From NCBI GenBank assembly GCA_019090895.1, contig JAHRVB010000169.1, forward strand, positions 1 to 51,581: a stretch of DNA of 51,581 nt, written 5' to 3'. The notes beneath the pieces were generated by a model, which did not search any database, was not told the origin of the DNA, and worked only from the letters and a program-made list of their open reading frames with translations. Positions 35,993 through 45,605 of this stretch are shown one piece after another (within the stretch, counting starts at the first letter, position 1; each line of letters opens with the position of its first letter). This stretch comes from Kangiellaceae bacterium (GTDB lineage: Bacteria > Pseudomonadota > Gammaproteobacteria > Enterobacterales > Kangiellaceae). Made by a program: the position numbers and the translations under genes.

Positions 35993-36157
35993 ATGATTAA
36001 GGAAAACAATGCCATGACATTTACCAACAGGTTGAATTACTCTGTCACAGAGATTCCTCGCGAAGAATTTCTTAAAGTTCTATTAAACTACGGCAAAACA
36101 AAAGAAGATAAAACACATGCGGAAGAAGTTCAAACTCAATTTTTGAGAATTAAATAG
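35993..36157 (+). CDS. Small ORF, 54 residues, upstream of egtB
   Basis: Begins MIKENNAMTFTNRLNYSV and continues TEIPREEFLKVLLNYGK to end QTQFLRIK. The ATG is preceded by AAGGA nine bases upstream, and codon choice looks like real coding. The product is charged, soluble and probably helical, with no signal. It lies 48 bases before egtB in the same direction. I know no family. An internal ATG at codon 8 gives a 47-residue alternative. It may be a small regulatory protein, a leader peptide gene, or a chance frame; the ribosome-binding site and length favour a real gene. Confidence 0.5.
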   Translation: MIKENNAMTFTNRLNYSVTEIPREEFLKVLLNYGKTKEDKTHAEEVQTQFLRIK

Positions 36158-36205
36158 CTTCTACACTACAAACAATGTTCAAAGGTAATAGTCATTAGGT
36201 GATTA

Positions 36206-37462
36206 ATGTCTCGCTCCGATGCAAGACCAACGCTGGTAGAATTAGCAAATAGCTTTCAACGAGTTCGAAAATACAGCTTAGATCTTGTATCTCCTCTTTC
36301 TGAGGAAGATATGCAACTCCAGTCAATGCCCGACGCATCTCCTAGCAAATGGCACTTGGCGCATACCAGCTGGGCGTTTGAAACTTTTATACTCAAACCT
36401 TATTTTCCCAATTACCAAGATTTCGATCCTAGCTTCGAATACCTATTTAACTCCTATTATAATGCGGTGGGAGAACAGTTTTCTCGTCTAAAACGTGGGT
36501 TATTAAGCCGTCCAAACCTAGCGACCGTACTCAATTATCGTCTACACGTTAATGAGCATATGCAGACATTGCTCAACAAAGAAAACGACGAAAACCATTC
36601 TTTAATTAACCTCGTCCAGCTAATGACCAATCACGAGCAACAACATCAAGAGCTGCTATTGACTGATGTAAAGCACGCTTTGTTCATCAATCCTGCCTAT
36701 CCAGCTTATCAAAAAGCCAAACAACCTAATTATCATCCACATCCTATGACATGGACGAGTATTGAAAGTGGAATCCATCACATTGGCCACGCTAACGAAA
36801 CCTTTTATTTCGATAATGAAGGGCCTAAGCATAAGGTTTATGTCGAAGAATTCGAACTTGCTAACCGGCTGGTCACCTGTGGGGAATATATCGAATTCAT
36901 TGAAAATGGTGGCTACCAAGAATCTTCATTTTGGTTATCAGAGGCTTGGTACCAACTAAAAGAAAAAAATACTTTGGCGCCATTATATTGGGTCAAAAAA
37001 GAAGACAAGTGGTTTCACTACACCTTATCAGGGTTAATACCTGTCGATCTTAACGCACCGGTAACTCACACAAATTATTTTGAAGCGAACGCGTACGCCG
37101 CGAGCATCAACAAACGATTGCCGACAGAGCATGAATGGGAAGTCGCAGCTCGAATAGTTACCAAGCAACTGCGAGAAGCTTCGCCGACACAAGCCCCAAA
37201 CGGGTGTTTAGGTAGCGGATTGCAACAAATGTTTGGAGAACTGTGGCAATGGACCTCTAGTAGTTACAATGCCTATCCGGGATTTAAAATATCCGAAGGA
37301 GCCACTGGTGAATACAATGGCAAATTTATGGTCAATCAATATGTACTAAGGGGAGGTTCTTTTGTAACACCTAAGGGACATATTCGTCCTTCATATCGGA
37401 ACTTCTTTTATCCTGGTGCCAGTTGGCAATTTTCAGGGATTCGCTTAGCAGCGAACGCGTAA
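36206..37462 (+). CDS. egtB: Ergothioneine biosynthesis protein EgtB-like sulfoxide synthase
   Basis: This 418-residue non-heme iron enzyme couples a thiol (cysteine or gamma-glutamylcysteine) to trimethylhistidine with oxygen. The N-terminal DinB-like domain supplies iron ligands: a His in KWHLAHTSW (50 or 53) and His143/His147 in HEQQHQELL. The C-terminal formylglycine-generating-enzyme-like domain runs from about 185 (EGPKHKVYVEEFELANRLVTCGEY in parts) to RGGSFVTPKGHIRPSYRNFFYP. SAM-methyltransferase egtD follows 13 bases later. No OvoA-type C-terminal methyltransferase domain is present, so EgtB is favoured over OvoA. Which thiol is used cannot be read. Confidence 0.92.
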   Translation: MSRSDARPTLVELANSFQRVRKYSLDLVSPLSEEDMQLQSMPDASPSKWHLAHTSWAFETFILKPYFPNYQDFDPSFEYLFNSYYNAVGEQFSRLKRGLLSRPNLATVLNYRLHVNEHMQTLLNKENDENHSLINLVQLMTNHEQQHQELLLTDVKHALFINPAYPAYQKAKQPNYHPHPMTWTSIESGIHHIGHANETFYFDNEGPKHKVYVEEFELANRLVTCGEYIEFIENGGYQESSFWLSEAWYQLKEKNTLAPLYWVKKEDKWFHYTLSGLIPVDLNAPVTHTNYFEANAYAASINKRLPTEHEWEVAARIVTKQLREASPTQAPNGCLGSGLQQMFGELWQWTSSSYNAYPGFKISEGATGEYNGKFMVNQYVLRGGSFVTPKGHIRPSYRNFFYPGASWQFSGIRLAANA

Positions 37463-37475
37463 CGGAGCATACAAA

Positions 37476-38486
37476 ATGGATGACCGAACAGGAACGACAG
37501 CTTACAAAAGCGATTCAAATACAATTGAAATAGAGCCGAGCGCTAGCTCGCTGTCCTTCGAACAAGAACAGTTTATGAAAGACGTCCAACAGGGCCTAAC
37601 CAACAGTCCAAAATCTTTACCCTGCAAGTATTTTTATGATCAACGAGGATCTGAATTATTTGAGCAAATCTGCCAATTGGACGAGTACTATATTACTCGC
37701 ACTGAGCTCGCTCTTCTAAATAAAATCAATACTGAACTGGCACAAATGATTGGCCCACAAGCCACCATTATAGAACCCGGTGCGGGCGCGGGAATCAAAA
37801 TCCAAGCGCTATTGAATTCGCTCGATAGTCCGCATTCTTATGTCCCAATGGATATTTCAAAAGATTTCCTTTTCTACAGTGCAAACATCATTCAATCAAA
37901 ATTTCCAGATATTCAAATTATGCCAATTCAAGGAGACTTCACACATCCTGTAGAATGGCAAGGAAGAGAAAAACATCACAACCGAATCGTGTTTTTCCCA
38001 GGTTCAACAATTGGTAATTTCGATAAACAATCGGCGATCGAATTCTTAAACAGTATGCGCTCATTAGTTGGCTCAACGGGTGCTTTAATCATTGGTGCTG
38101 ATTTACTGAAGGAAAGATATATTCTTGAGTCAGCTTATGATGATAGTAAGGGCGTAACTGCGGCGTTTAACAAGAATATTTTAGCTAGAATAAACTCTGA
38201 ACTCGGAGGGAATTTTAATCTGGATAACTTCTCTCATAGAGCTCGCCTCAATCAACGGGAACAACGAATTGAAATGCATTTGCTCAGTAAAATTGAGCAA
38301 ACTGTCAGTATAGGGTCGCATCGATTTTCATTTGCTTCTGGAGAGTCAATTCATACCGAGAACTCTCATAAGTACACTATTGATAGTTTTTTACAAATGG
38401 CTTCAGCGGCGGGCTTTAGAGCTTTAAAAACGTGGACTGATGAGGACGAACTTTTTAGTGTTCATTACTTAGTTCAAAATGAATAA
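37476..38486 (+). CDS. egtD: L-histidine N-alpha-methyltransferase EgtD
   Basis: This 336-residue SAM-dependent enzyme trimethylates histidine to hercynine, the EgtB substrate. Family segments are LPCKYFYDQRGSELFEQIC, DEYYITRTE, the SAM-binding IIEPGAGAGIK, PMDISKDFL, and FFPGSTIGNFD. The C-terminal SIHTENSHKYTID supports the histidine pocket. The N-terminal ~30 residues are a polar extension. With egtB it forms the minimal pathway; the C-S lyase (EgtE) is not in the window. A bidirectional terminator follows. Confidence 0.94.
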   Translation: MDDRTGTTAYKSDSNTIEIEPSASSLSFEQEQFMKDVQQGLTNSPKSLPCKYFYDQRGSELFEQICQLDEYYITRTELALLNKINTELAQMIGPQATIIEPGAGAGIKIQALLNSLDSPHSYVPMDISKDFLFYSANIIQSKFPDIQIMPIQGDFTHPVEWQGREKHHNRIVFFPGSTIGNFDKQSAIEFLNSMRSLVGSTGALIIGADLLKERYILESAYDDSKGVTAAFNKNILARINSELGGNFNLDNFSHRARLNQREQRIEMHLLSKIEQTVSIGSHRFSFASGESIHTENSHKYTIDSFLQMASAAGFRALKTWTDEDELFSVHYLVQNE

Positions 38487-38550
38487 CTGTTGATTTGTTA
38501 ATGAATAACTTAAGGTAAAAAACATAGCAGCCAGATATATGGCTAATTAT

Positions 38551-38577
38551 AAAAAAAGAGGCGAAGCCTCTTTTTTT
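38551..38577. terminator. Bidirectional terminator between egtD and purA
   Basis: AAAAAAAGAGGC and GCCTCTTTTTTT flank a GAA loop as a perfect 12-bp inverted repeat; the G+C-containing stem has T7 on each strand. It ends the plus-strand egtBD unit and the minus-strand purA gene. Confidence 0.9.
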
Positions 38578-38609
38578 ATGTTTTCTTTTTAATCTATTCC
38601 GCTCATAGA

Positions 38610-39977
<1,368 letters not shown>

Positions 39978-40054
39978 TCATCAAAGAGTAATTTCTGCTT
40001 TTTTTGATGTTTTTTGACCTAAGGGGAAGATTATTTGAGCATTAATGATAAAAC

Positions 40055-40079
40055 AAAAAAGGGAGCCGAAGCCCCCTTT
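40055..40079 (-). terminator. Terminator after hflC
   Basis: On the minus strand AAAGGGGGC, a TTCG tetraloop, and GCTCCC form a stem with one G-T pair, followed by TTTTTTG. It lies about 20 bases past the hflC stop and separates the hflX-hflK-hflC transcript from purA. Confidence 0.85.
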
Positions 40080-40100
40080 GATTCTATCAAAAGTTAGCGC

Positions 40101-40994
40101 TTACTTATTTTTACCTTTTGCATTCTTAAGATATTTAAAGAAATCGCTATCAGGACTAACAACTAAGATATCGCCTTTATTATCGAAAGAAGCTTTGTAT
40201 GCATCGATACTACGTAGGAACGCGTAAAACTCAGGATCTTTGTTGTAGGTATCGGCATATATTTTGGCTGCATCAGCGTCGGCTTTACCTTGAACGGTAC
40301 GTGCATATTCATCGGCTTCCGCAAGCGTCCGTAGCACATTAGCGTCGGTTTTAGCTTTAACGATGTTTCCTTCTTGCTTACCTTCACTTCGTATTAATTT
40401 TGCTTGAGCACCACGCTCAGAAACGATTTGTTCATAAACATTCTTAAGAACACGAGAAGTATAGTTAACTTTCTTTACTCGAATATCGACAACTTCGAGT
40501 CCATATTCAGGTACTTTCGAATTAACAAAGCTACGAATATCACCCATCAACTCTTCCCTTTCACCGGAAATCGCCTGTTCTATGGTTCGTTTACCAAATT
40601 GATTTCTTAACCCATTATCGACAAAACCTTCAATAAACCCTTCTGCCTTACGGAAATTACCATTGGTTCGAATATAAAACTTAGCGAAGTCGGTTACTTT
40701 CCATTGAACGTAGGTGTCAACGTCCAAAAACTCTTTGTTTTGAGTTGTGAATACATCAGGAGTTCCATCCATTAATTGAACACGGGTATCGATTAAAACC
40801 ACGCTATCCATAAATGGAACTTTAAAATGCAGACCTGGAGCGTTAATTTCTGGTACCTTTTCTGCGTCTCGAAGAACTTTTCCAAAACGCAGAACAAGTC
40901 CTTTCTCAGCTTCATCGACAATATAAATTGACTTTGAAACAACCATTACTGCCGCTAGAGCGAAAATAATGCTAAATAGACCTTTGTTAGTCAT
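40101..40994 (-). CDS. hflC: HflC, FtsH protease modulator
   Basis: This 297-residue SPFH/prohibitin-domain protein forms the HflKC complex around membrane protease FtsH. A single N-terminal membrane helix (FSIIFALAAVMVVSKSIYIV) precedes the SPFH domain (EKGLVLRFGKV, PGLHFKVPFMDSVVLIDTRVQ in parts), and the C-terminal EGKQEGNIVKAKTDANVLRTLAEA helices pack the cage. It follows hflK directly, the stop of hflK and the ATG of hflC sharing position 40994. Confidence 0.95.
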   Translation of the reverse strand: MTNKGLFSIIFALAAVMVVSKSIYIVDEAEKGLVLRFGKVLRDAEKVPEINAPGLHFKVPFMDSVVLIDTRVQLMDGTPDVFTTQNKEFLDVDTYVQWKVTDFAKFYIRTNGNFRKAEGFIEGFVDNGLRNQFGKRTIEQAISGEREELMGDIRSFVNSKVPEYGLEVVDIRVKKVNYTSRVLKNVYEQIVSERGAQAKLIRSEGKQEGNIVKAKTDANVLRTLAEADEYARTVQGKADADAAKIYADTYNKDPEFYAFLRSIDAYKASFDNKGDILVVSPDSDFFKYLKNAKGKNK

Positions 40995-42025
40995 TAGTTT
41001 TTCTCCTTATTCTGCTTCATGATTTGATCAAGCGGTAAATAGATCATGTTATTACCACCTTTGGTATCTATCATCACTTTACTTGAATTAGACATGACTT
41101 GTTCTACTGCTTCTAGATAGAGTCGAGTCCGAGTTACTTCAGGAGCCGCTGCATATTGTGGGAGCAATTGTTTAAATCGCGCCACTTCACCATTCGCTTT
41201 CGCGAGTGCTGTCGCTCGGTAAGCGTCCGCTTGTTGTCTTACTTTTTCTGCATCAGCAATCGCGAGCGGTAATTTTTCGTTTTGATAAGCTTCCGCGTTT
41301 TGAATTTCTCGTTTAGCATCTTGAGCGGCTCTATTGACCTCTTCAAACGCTTCATTCACTTCCCGTGGCGGTCTTACTCGTTTTAGAGTAACGGTTCTGA
41401 CACTCAAGCCACTTTTATACTGAGCCAGCACTTCATCAATTTCTTGCTTGAGCTCGTCTTGGATTCTTTCTTTGTCAGTGGTTAAGATTGCGTCAACATT
41501 ACTACTACCAACGACTTGACGAAGTGCACTTTCCGAAGCTTGATCCAATGTAAATTCAACATCACTGAGTTTAAACAGATAATCTTCCGGTGATGCCACC
41601 TGATATTGAATACCTACATCGACTTCAACAATATTAATGTCTTTAGTTAACATGACACCGCTAACAGATGCATTTCGCATTTCATCAGTATTCACTTTAG
41701 TCATTTTCTCAATGCCGCGAGGTAACCAACCTAAGCCAGCATCAACAGTACGGTCATACTGTCCGAAGTGTAAAATAACGCCTTTTTCTGCTTCATCGAT
41801 CGTATAGATACCTGATGCAGCCCAGATTACTCCGAGAATAACAGCTCCTGTTACAACAAAACCTTTTATGCTCCCAGAGCTTGAACCGCCGCCACCTTTC
41901 TTACCACCGCCAAAAATGCCAGTCACCTTTTTCACTATCTCATCAAGATCAGGTGGTCCATCTTGCTTTTTACGGTTGCCCCAAGGATCTTTTTCATTGT
42001 TATTACCTGGTTGATTCCAAGCCAT
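40994..42025 (-). CDS. hflK: HflK, FtsH protease modulator
   Basis: Encodes 343 residues. A polar, glycine/lysine-rich N-terminus (MAWNQPGNNNEKDPWG, GGGKKGGGGSSSG) typical of HflK precedes one membrane helix (GFVVTGAVILGVIWAASGIYTI in parts). The SPFH domain follows (EKGVILHFGQYDRT, GLGWLPRGIEKMTKVN). The C-terminal region has the helical DAYRATALAKANGEVARF. Partner of HflC. Slightly shorter than E. coli HflK. Confidence 0.95.
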   Translation of the reverse strand: MAWNQPGNNNEKDPWGNRKKQDGPPDLDEIVKKVTGIFGGGKKGGGGSSSGSIKGFVVTGAVILGVIWAASGIYTIDEAEKGVILHFGQYDRTVDAGLGWLPRGIEKMTKVNTDEMRNASVSGVMLTKDINIVEVDVGIQYQVASPEDYLFKLSDVEFTLDQASESALRQVVGSSNVDAILTTDKERIQDELKQEIDEVLAQYKSGLSVRTVTLKRVRPPREVNEAFEEVNRAAQDAKREIQNAEAYQNEKLPLAIADAEKVRQQADAYRATALAKANGEVARFKQLLPQYAAAPEVTRTRLYLEAVEQVMSNSSKVMIDTKGGNNMIYLPLDQIMKQNKEKN

Positions 42026-42159
42026 ATTTTTCTCCCGTGTAACGGATAACGAATTGATTATTTAAATACCAGCATCAAATGAACGCTGACTTTAACGAAT
42101 ACTATCACTTGCACTCTTTGTGAAACGAGCTTAACTCGGTTTAGTGCAACAAAGACAAA

Positions 42160-43527
42160 TTACGACTGCCAATCGTCTTCAATACCAAAATGAGGAATTT
42201 CACCTACGCAACATTGCTCAAGTCGATTATCGCTCTGACGATTGAGTCGACGCCAGTCTCCAGCATCAATCTTCACTCTGACTTCCATATCGCCATTTTC
42301 AACAACGGTCTCGTCAGTAATCACATGCAGGTTATAAAGTTCACTCCGAATATCTAGATTTTGGGGCGAAATCAATAAATTCAAGTCTAACCAATCAATA
42401 TCTAATTGCTCGCTTATAGTTTGCAGAGCCAACTCTACCCCTTCTCCTGTTTTAGCTGAGCACCAGATCTTATGACTAACTTCGTTAGTCCCCATATTAG
42501 GTGCTGATATCACTCGTCCATGCTCGTCATATTCCGCTTCGATTTTCGGCGATACTTTTTCTAACTGGTCAATTTTATTATATACCTCAATGACTGGAAC
42601 ATCACCCGCGCCAATGGATTCCAACACTTTATAAACTTGCTCAATATTGTCCTCTTTTCGAATATCAGACGCATCAATGATATGTAACAAAATATCCGCT
42701 TGACGGCTTTCTTGCAGGGTCGCTTTAAATGCAGCCACTAAATCATGTGGTAGGTGACGAATAAATCCAACGGTATCAGATAAGATAGCTCGCTGCCCAG
42801 GTACTAATTCAACTTGCCTGTGAGTCGGATCAAGTGTCGCAAATAACTGATCGGCCGCATAAACCTTAGATTTGGTTAGTCGGTTAAAAAGTGTGGACTT
42901 GCCTGCATTAGTATATCCAACTAATGCAACCGTTTGTATATTACCGCGTTTACGTGCTCTTCGACTTTGCTCTCTTTGCTTTTCTACTTTATCGAGTCGC
43001 TTTCGAATATTCTTTATTCTGTCAACCAGAAGCCGTCTGTCAGTTTCTAATTGAGTTTCACCCGGTCCTCTTAAACCAATTCCACCTTTCTGACGCTCCA
43101 AATGGGTCCAACCGCGGACCAATCTAGTCGACATGTGACGCAACTGGGCGAGTTCAACCTGCAGTTTACCCTCATGAGTATGAGCTCGCTGGGCAAAAAT
43201 ATCCAAAATTAGCCCGGTTCTATCAATCACACGGCAGCAAACCAGTTCTTCGATATTACGTTCTTGTGCGGGGGAAAGGCGGTGATTAAAAAGTACAACA
43301 TCGGCATTTTGTTCTTCGACGATTTGTTTTATTTCTTCCGCTTTACCTGTGCCAATAAAATACCGAGCATGCGGTGATTGACGACTACCGCCAACCATGG
43401 CTTTAATACTTAATCCAGCAGATACCACCAAATCGACAAACTCATCTTTGTCTTCTTTATTATGAGAATCGGGTAACTCGATGTGAACTAGCACGGCGTT
43501 TTCGCCGCCGGAATGTCGATCAAACAA
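42160..43527 (-). CDS. hflX: Ribosome-associated GTPase HflX
   Basis: A 455-residue GTPase that splits and rescues stalled ribosomes. The N-terminal HflX domain has FDRHSGGENAVLV, SAGLSIKAMVGGSRQSP, GKAEEI and FNHRLSPAQERNIE. The GTPase has G1 GYTNAGKSTL, the RGPGETQLETDRR element before it, G3 DTVGFI and G4 NKID. The start is TTG 43525-43527, fixed by the conserved MFDR N-terminus; no strong ribosome-binding site is visible. It is separated from hfq by an unusually long 298-base gap. Confidence 0.94.
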   Translation of the reverse strand: MFDRHSGGENAVLVHIELPDSHNKEDKDEFVDLVVSAGLSIKAMVGGSRQSPHARYFIGTGKAEEIKQIVEEQNADVVLFNHRLSPAQERNIEELVCCRVIDRTGLILDIFAQRAHTHEGKLQVELAQLRHMSTRLVRGWTHLERQKGGIGLRGPGETQLETDRRLLVDRIKNIRKRLDKVEKQREQSRRARKRGNIQTVALVGYTNAGKSTLFNRLTKSKVYAADQLFATLDPTHRQVELVPGQRAILSDTVGFIRHLPHDLVAAFKATLQESRQADILLHIIDASDIRKEDNIEQVYKVLESIGAGDVPVIEVYNKIDQLEKVSPKIEAEYDEHGRVISAPNMGTNEVSHKIWCSAKTGEGVELALQTISEQLDIDWLDLNLLISPQNLDIRSELYNLHVITDETVVENGDMEVRVKIDAGDWRRLNRQSDNRLEQCCVGEIPHFGIEDDWQS

Positions 43528-43825
43528 TAGAAATAGAACTCGCTAAGGAAATTGGTGATGTGAATTATAAACGAATAAAACTCGTCTGTACGCGATTATC
43601 TCAATCTGGTAAATATCGCGGTAACGTATCAGCTGGTTTGGATCGGAAAACCACTTCCAGAACTGGCTTATTTATACATTTAAATTTCAAATGAGATTGA
43701 ATAAGCCAGATTCACCGGAGGAATATAAACAACCAGCACAACCGAGAACTCCTCAATTAGATAGAGGTTTTTTCAGTTGCCGAACCAATGAAAAAACAAA
43801 CAATCAAAGCTAACGTTAGCTAGCG
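43528..43825. other. Gap between hfq and hflX with inverted repeats
   Basis: No supported gene. On the hfq side are the palindrome GCTAACGTTAGC (43809-43820) and a 9-bp inverted repeat GTTTTTTCA/TGAAAAAAC (43767-43797). These sit just past the hfq stop and could end or process the hfq transcript. An open frame on the plus strand at 43560-43694 is not convincing. The ribosome-binding region of hflX is weak. Confidence 0.45.
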
Positions 43826-44092
43826 TTAATAATTGCCCGCACTTTCATTGCTCTGGTCATTTTGCTCCGCATCAGCATGCGGCAATTTAACATTCTTTGC
43901 AGGTACGACCGTCGAAATGGCATGTTTATAGACCATTTGACTAACCGTATTCTTCAGAAGAACGACAAATTGATCGAATGATTCGATTTGTCCTTGCAAT
44001 TTAATTCCATTGACCAAAAATATTGACACGGGAATGTGATCCCGACGCAATGCATTTAGGTAAGGGTCTTGTAGCGATTGCCCTTTTGACAT
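43826..44092 (-). CDS. hfq: RNA chaperone Hfq
   Basis: This 88-residue Sm-like hexameric RNA chaperone pairs small RNAs with mRNAs. The core [31 protein letters not shown], read in parts, the Sm2 motif [10 protein letters not shown], and the short acidic tail ([13 protein letters not shown]) are typical. The ATG follows AAGGAGA at 7 bases. Unlike the enterobacterial arrangement, 550 bases separate it from miaA, so it must have its own promoter. Confidence 0.97.
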   Translation of the reverse strand: MSKGQSLQDPYLNALRRDHIPVSIFLVNGIKLQGQIESFDQFVVLLKNTVSQMVYKHAISTVVPAKNVKLPHADAEQNDQSNESAGNY

Positions 44093-44390
44093 AATAGTCT
44101 CCTTGTTCTTTTTTTTGTTTACAATAACGAGCTAAAACGAGCATTGATTGAAATCGAACAACTCATTATTGCTGCTATTTCATTTTGCCTTTTTTTCACT
44201 CCGAGCAAACCTGCTCCGAACTATTTCGACATCCTGACTAAGGAAAGCCTGCAGACTGATTAGCAAACTTCGTTAAACACTTTCCATGTAACTTGAAAAT
44301 TCAAGCGCTAGTGTGAACTAACAAAATTCTCGACAAGATCTAGACTTATTTTTGCTGCATTTCCAAAAATATAACGATAGACCTAGTATT

Positions 44391-44453
44391 AAGTTTAGCA
44401 GTTAAAGACAATTTCTACCAAAAATGTGGTCTGTCAAATTGGACTGCTAACTT
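44391..44453. repeat. 63-base nested inverted repeat upstream of hfq
   Basis: Outer arms AAGTTTAGCAGT (44391-44402) and ACTGCTAACTT (44443-44453) differ by one bulged T. Inner arms are CAATTT (44409-44414) and AAATTG (44436-44441), with ACCA/TGGT (44417-44430) in the centre. The three nested stems are in register, as in a structured RNA or a small mobile repeat. About 300 bases before the hfq start. Confidence 0.7.
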
Positions 44454-44542
44454 ATTGTTTTACAAGGTTTTCACCAATACGACTAGTAATGCCAGTGAAA
44501 ATTTCGAAAAACAACTGAGTTACGGGGTCATTAGTGGGGACA

Positions 44543-44569
44543 AAAAGAAAGAAGTTCAATCTTTCTTTT
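44543..44569 (-). terminator. Terminator-like hairpin after miaA
   Basis: A 10-bp AT-rich stem AAAAGAAAGA/TCTTTCTTTT with a 7-base loop lies about 75 bases past the miaA stop. On the minus strand it ends in TTTCTTTTTG. Weak stem, so a moderate call. Confidence 0.5.
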
Positions 44570-44642
44570 ATAAAAATTAGCAATATATGAAGGGGTTCAA
44601 AAAAATTCAATGTTTTTAAAAAATATCAGTAAAATAAATTGA

Positions 44643-45605
44643 TTATTCTAACGATACGAATTGATCGATAGAACGTTTACAATCGTTCAAAGATTGCTCA
44701 ACCAAAGGGTCAAACCACTGAATGTTGGGCCAACTTCTTAACCAAGTATACTGCCGTTTTGCGAGTTGTCGTGTGGCGATTACAGCTCGTTCAACGGCCT
44801 CTTCTATGGTCAATTCACCTGCTAAATATTGCCATATTTGACGATAACCAACACTGCGCATTGAAGGGCAATCTAAATCTAGGTCACCACGGTTATAGAG
44901 CTTTTTAACTTCATCGACAAATCCATTATTCATCATCTGTGTGAATCGTTGTTCTATCCTTTGATGTAATATTGCTCGCTCCGCAGGCGCTAGCGCAATT
45001 GACAATATAGGGTTAGCAAGTGCTTGCTTGTCTTGTTCGGCATGCCATTGCGAGAGAGGTTTACTGGTCATCAAGAATACTTCGTACGCTCGTGTGATTC
45101 GTTGAGAATCGTTAGCATGCAATCGTTTCGCGGTCTTCTCGTCGACTTCAAACAATCGCTGGTGTAACCATGCGGATCCCTTTCGCTCTAATTCAGACTT
45201 AACTTGCAATCTAACGGATTTGTCGGTGCTTGGCATTTCGGCTAAACCATCTTTTATTCCTTTAAAATAAAGCATTGTACCGCCGACTAATAATGGTATC
45301 TTTCCTCGATGATGAATTTGGTTAATAAGCTCAATAGCATCGCTCCTGAATTGCGAAACCGAATAGCTTTCGGCTGGGTCGATAAAGTCAATTAAGTGAT
45401 GAGGTGCTAGCTGCAACTCCTCAGCAGTCGGTTTCGCACTGCCAATATCCAGTTCAGTAAACACCATTGCAGAATCGACACTGATGATTTCATATTCGAT
45501 TGAGCTATTTTCTTGCTGGTATAAATCAGTCGCCAAGGCTGTTTTACCGCTAGCCGTCGGCCCCATAAGAAAGACGATCGGCTTGGTTGTATTAAGAATT
45601 TTCAT
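44643..45605 (-). CDS. miaA: tRNA dimethylallyltransferase MiaA
   Basis: This 320-residue enzyme transfers a dimethylallyl group to A37 of tRNAs reading U-starting codons. It shows the P-loop GPTASGKTALA, SVDSAMVFTELDIGSAKPT, HHLIDFIDP, LVGGTMLYFKG, the swinging ANDSQRITRAYEV, and the C-terminal RQLAKRQYTWLRSWPNIQW. It overlaps mutL by four bases (ATGA). Standard length. Confidence 0.96.
   Translation of the reverse strand: MKILNTTKPIVFLMGPTASGKTALATDLYQQENSSIEYEIISVDSAMVFTELDIGSAKPTAEELQLAPHHLIDFIDPAESYSVSQFRSDAIELINQIHHRGKIPLLVGGTMLYFKGIKDGLAEMPSTDKSVRLQVKSELERKGSAWLHQRLFEVDEKTAKRLHANDSQRITRAYEVFLMTSKPLSQWHAEQDKQALANPILSIALAPAERAILHQRIEQRFTQMMNNGFVDEVKKLYNRGDLDLDCPSMRSVGYRQIWQYLAGELTIEEAVERAVIATRQLAKRQYTWLRSWPNIQWFDPLVEQSLNDCKRSIDQFVSLE

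Larger units (their letters stand above)
44093..44642. other. Long hfq upstream region
   Basis: These 550 bases between miaA and hfq hold no supported gene. They contain the miaA-proximal hairpin, the nested inverted repeat listed next, and a long AT-rich leader to hfq. Promoter elements for hfq must lie here but none is convincing. Confidence 0.5.

Noticed and set aside
43560..43694. Plus-strand frame of 44 codons from GTG 43560 between hflX and hfq.
   Set aside because: AAGGA is near, but orientation is against all neighbours, the start is GTG and the product is unlike any family; most likely chance.
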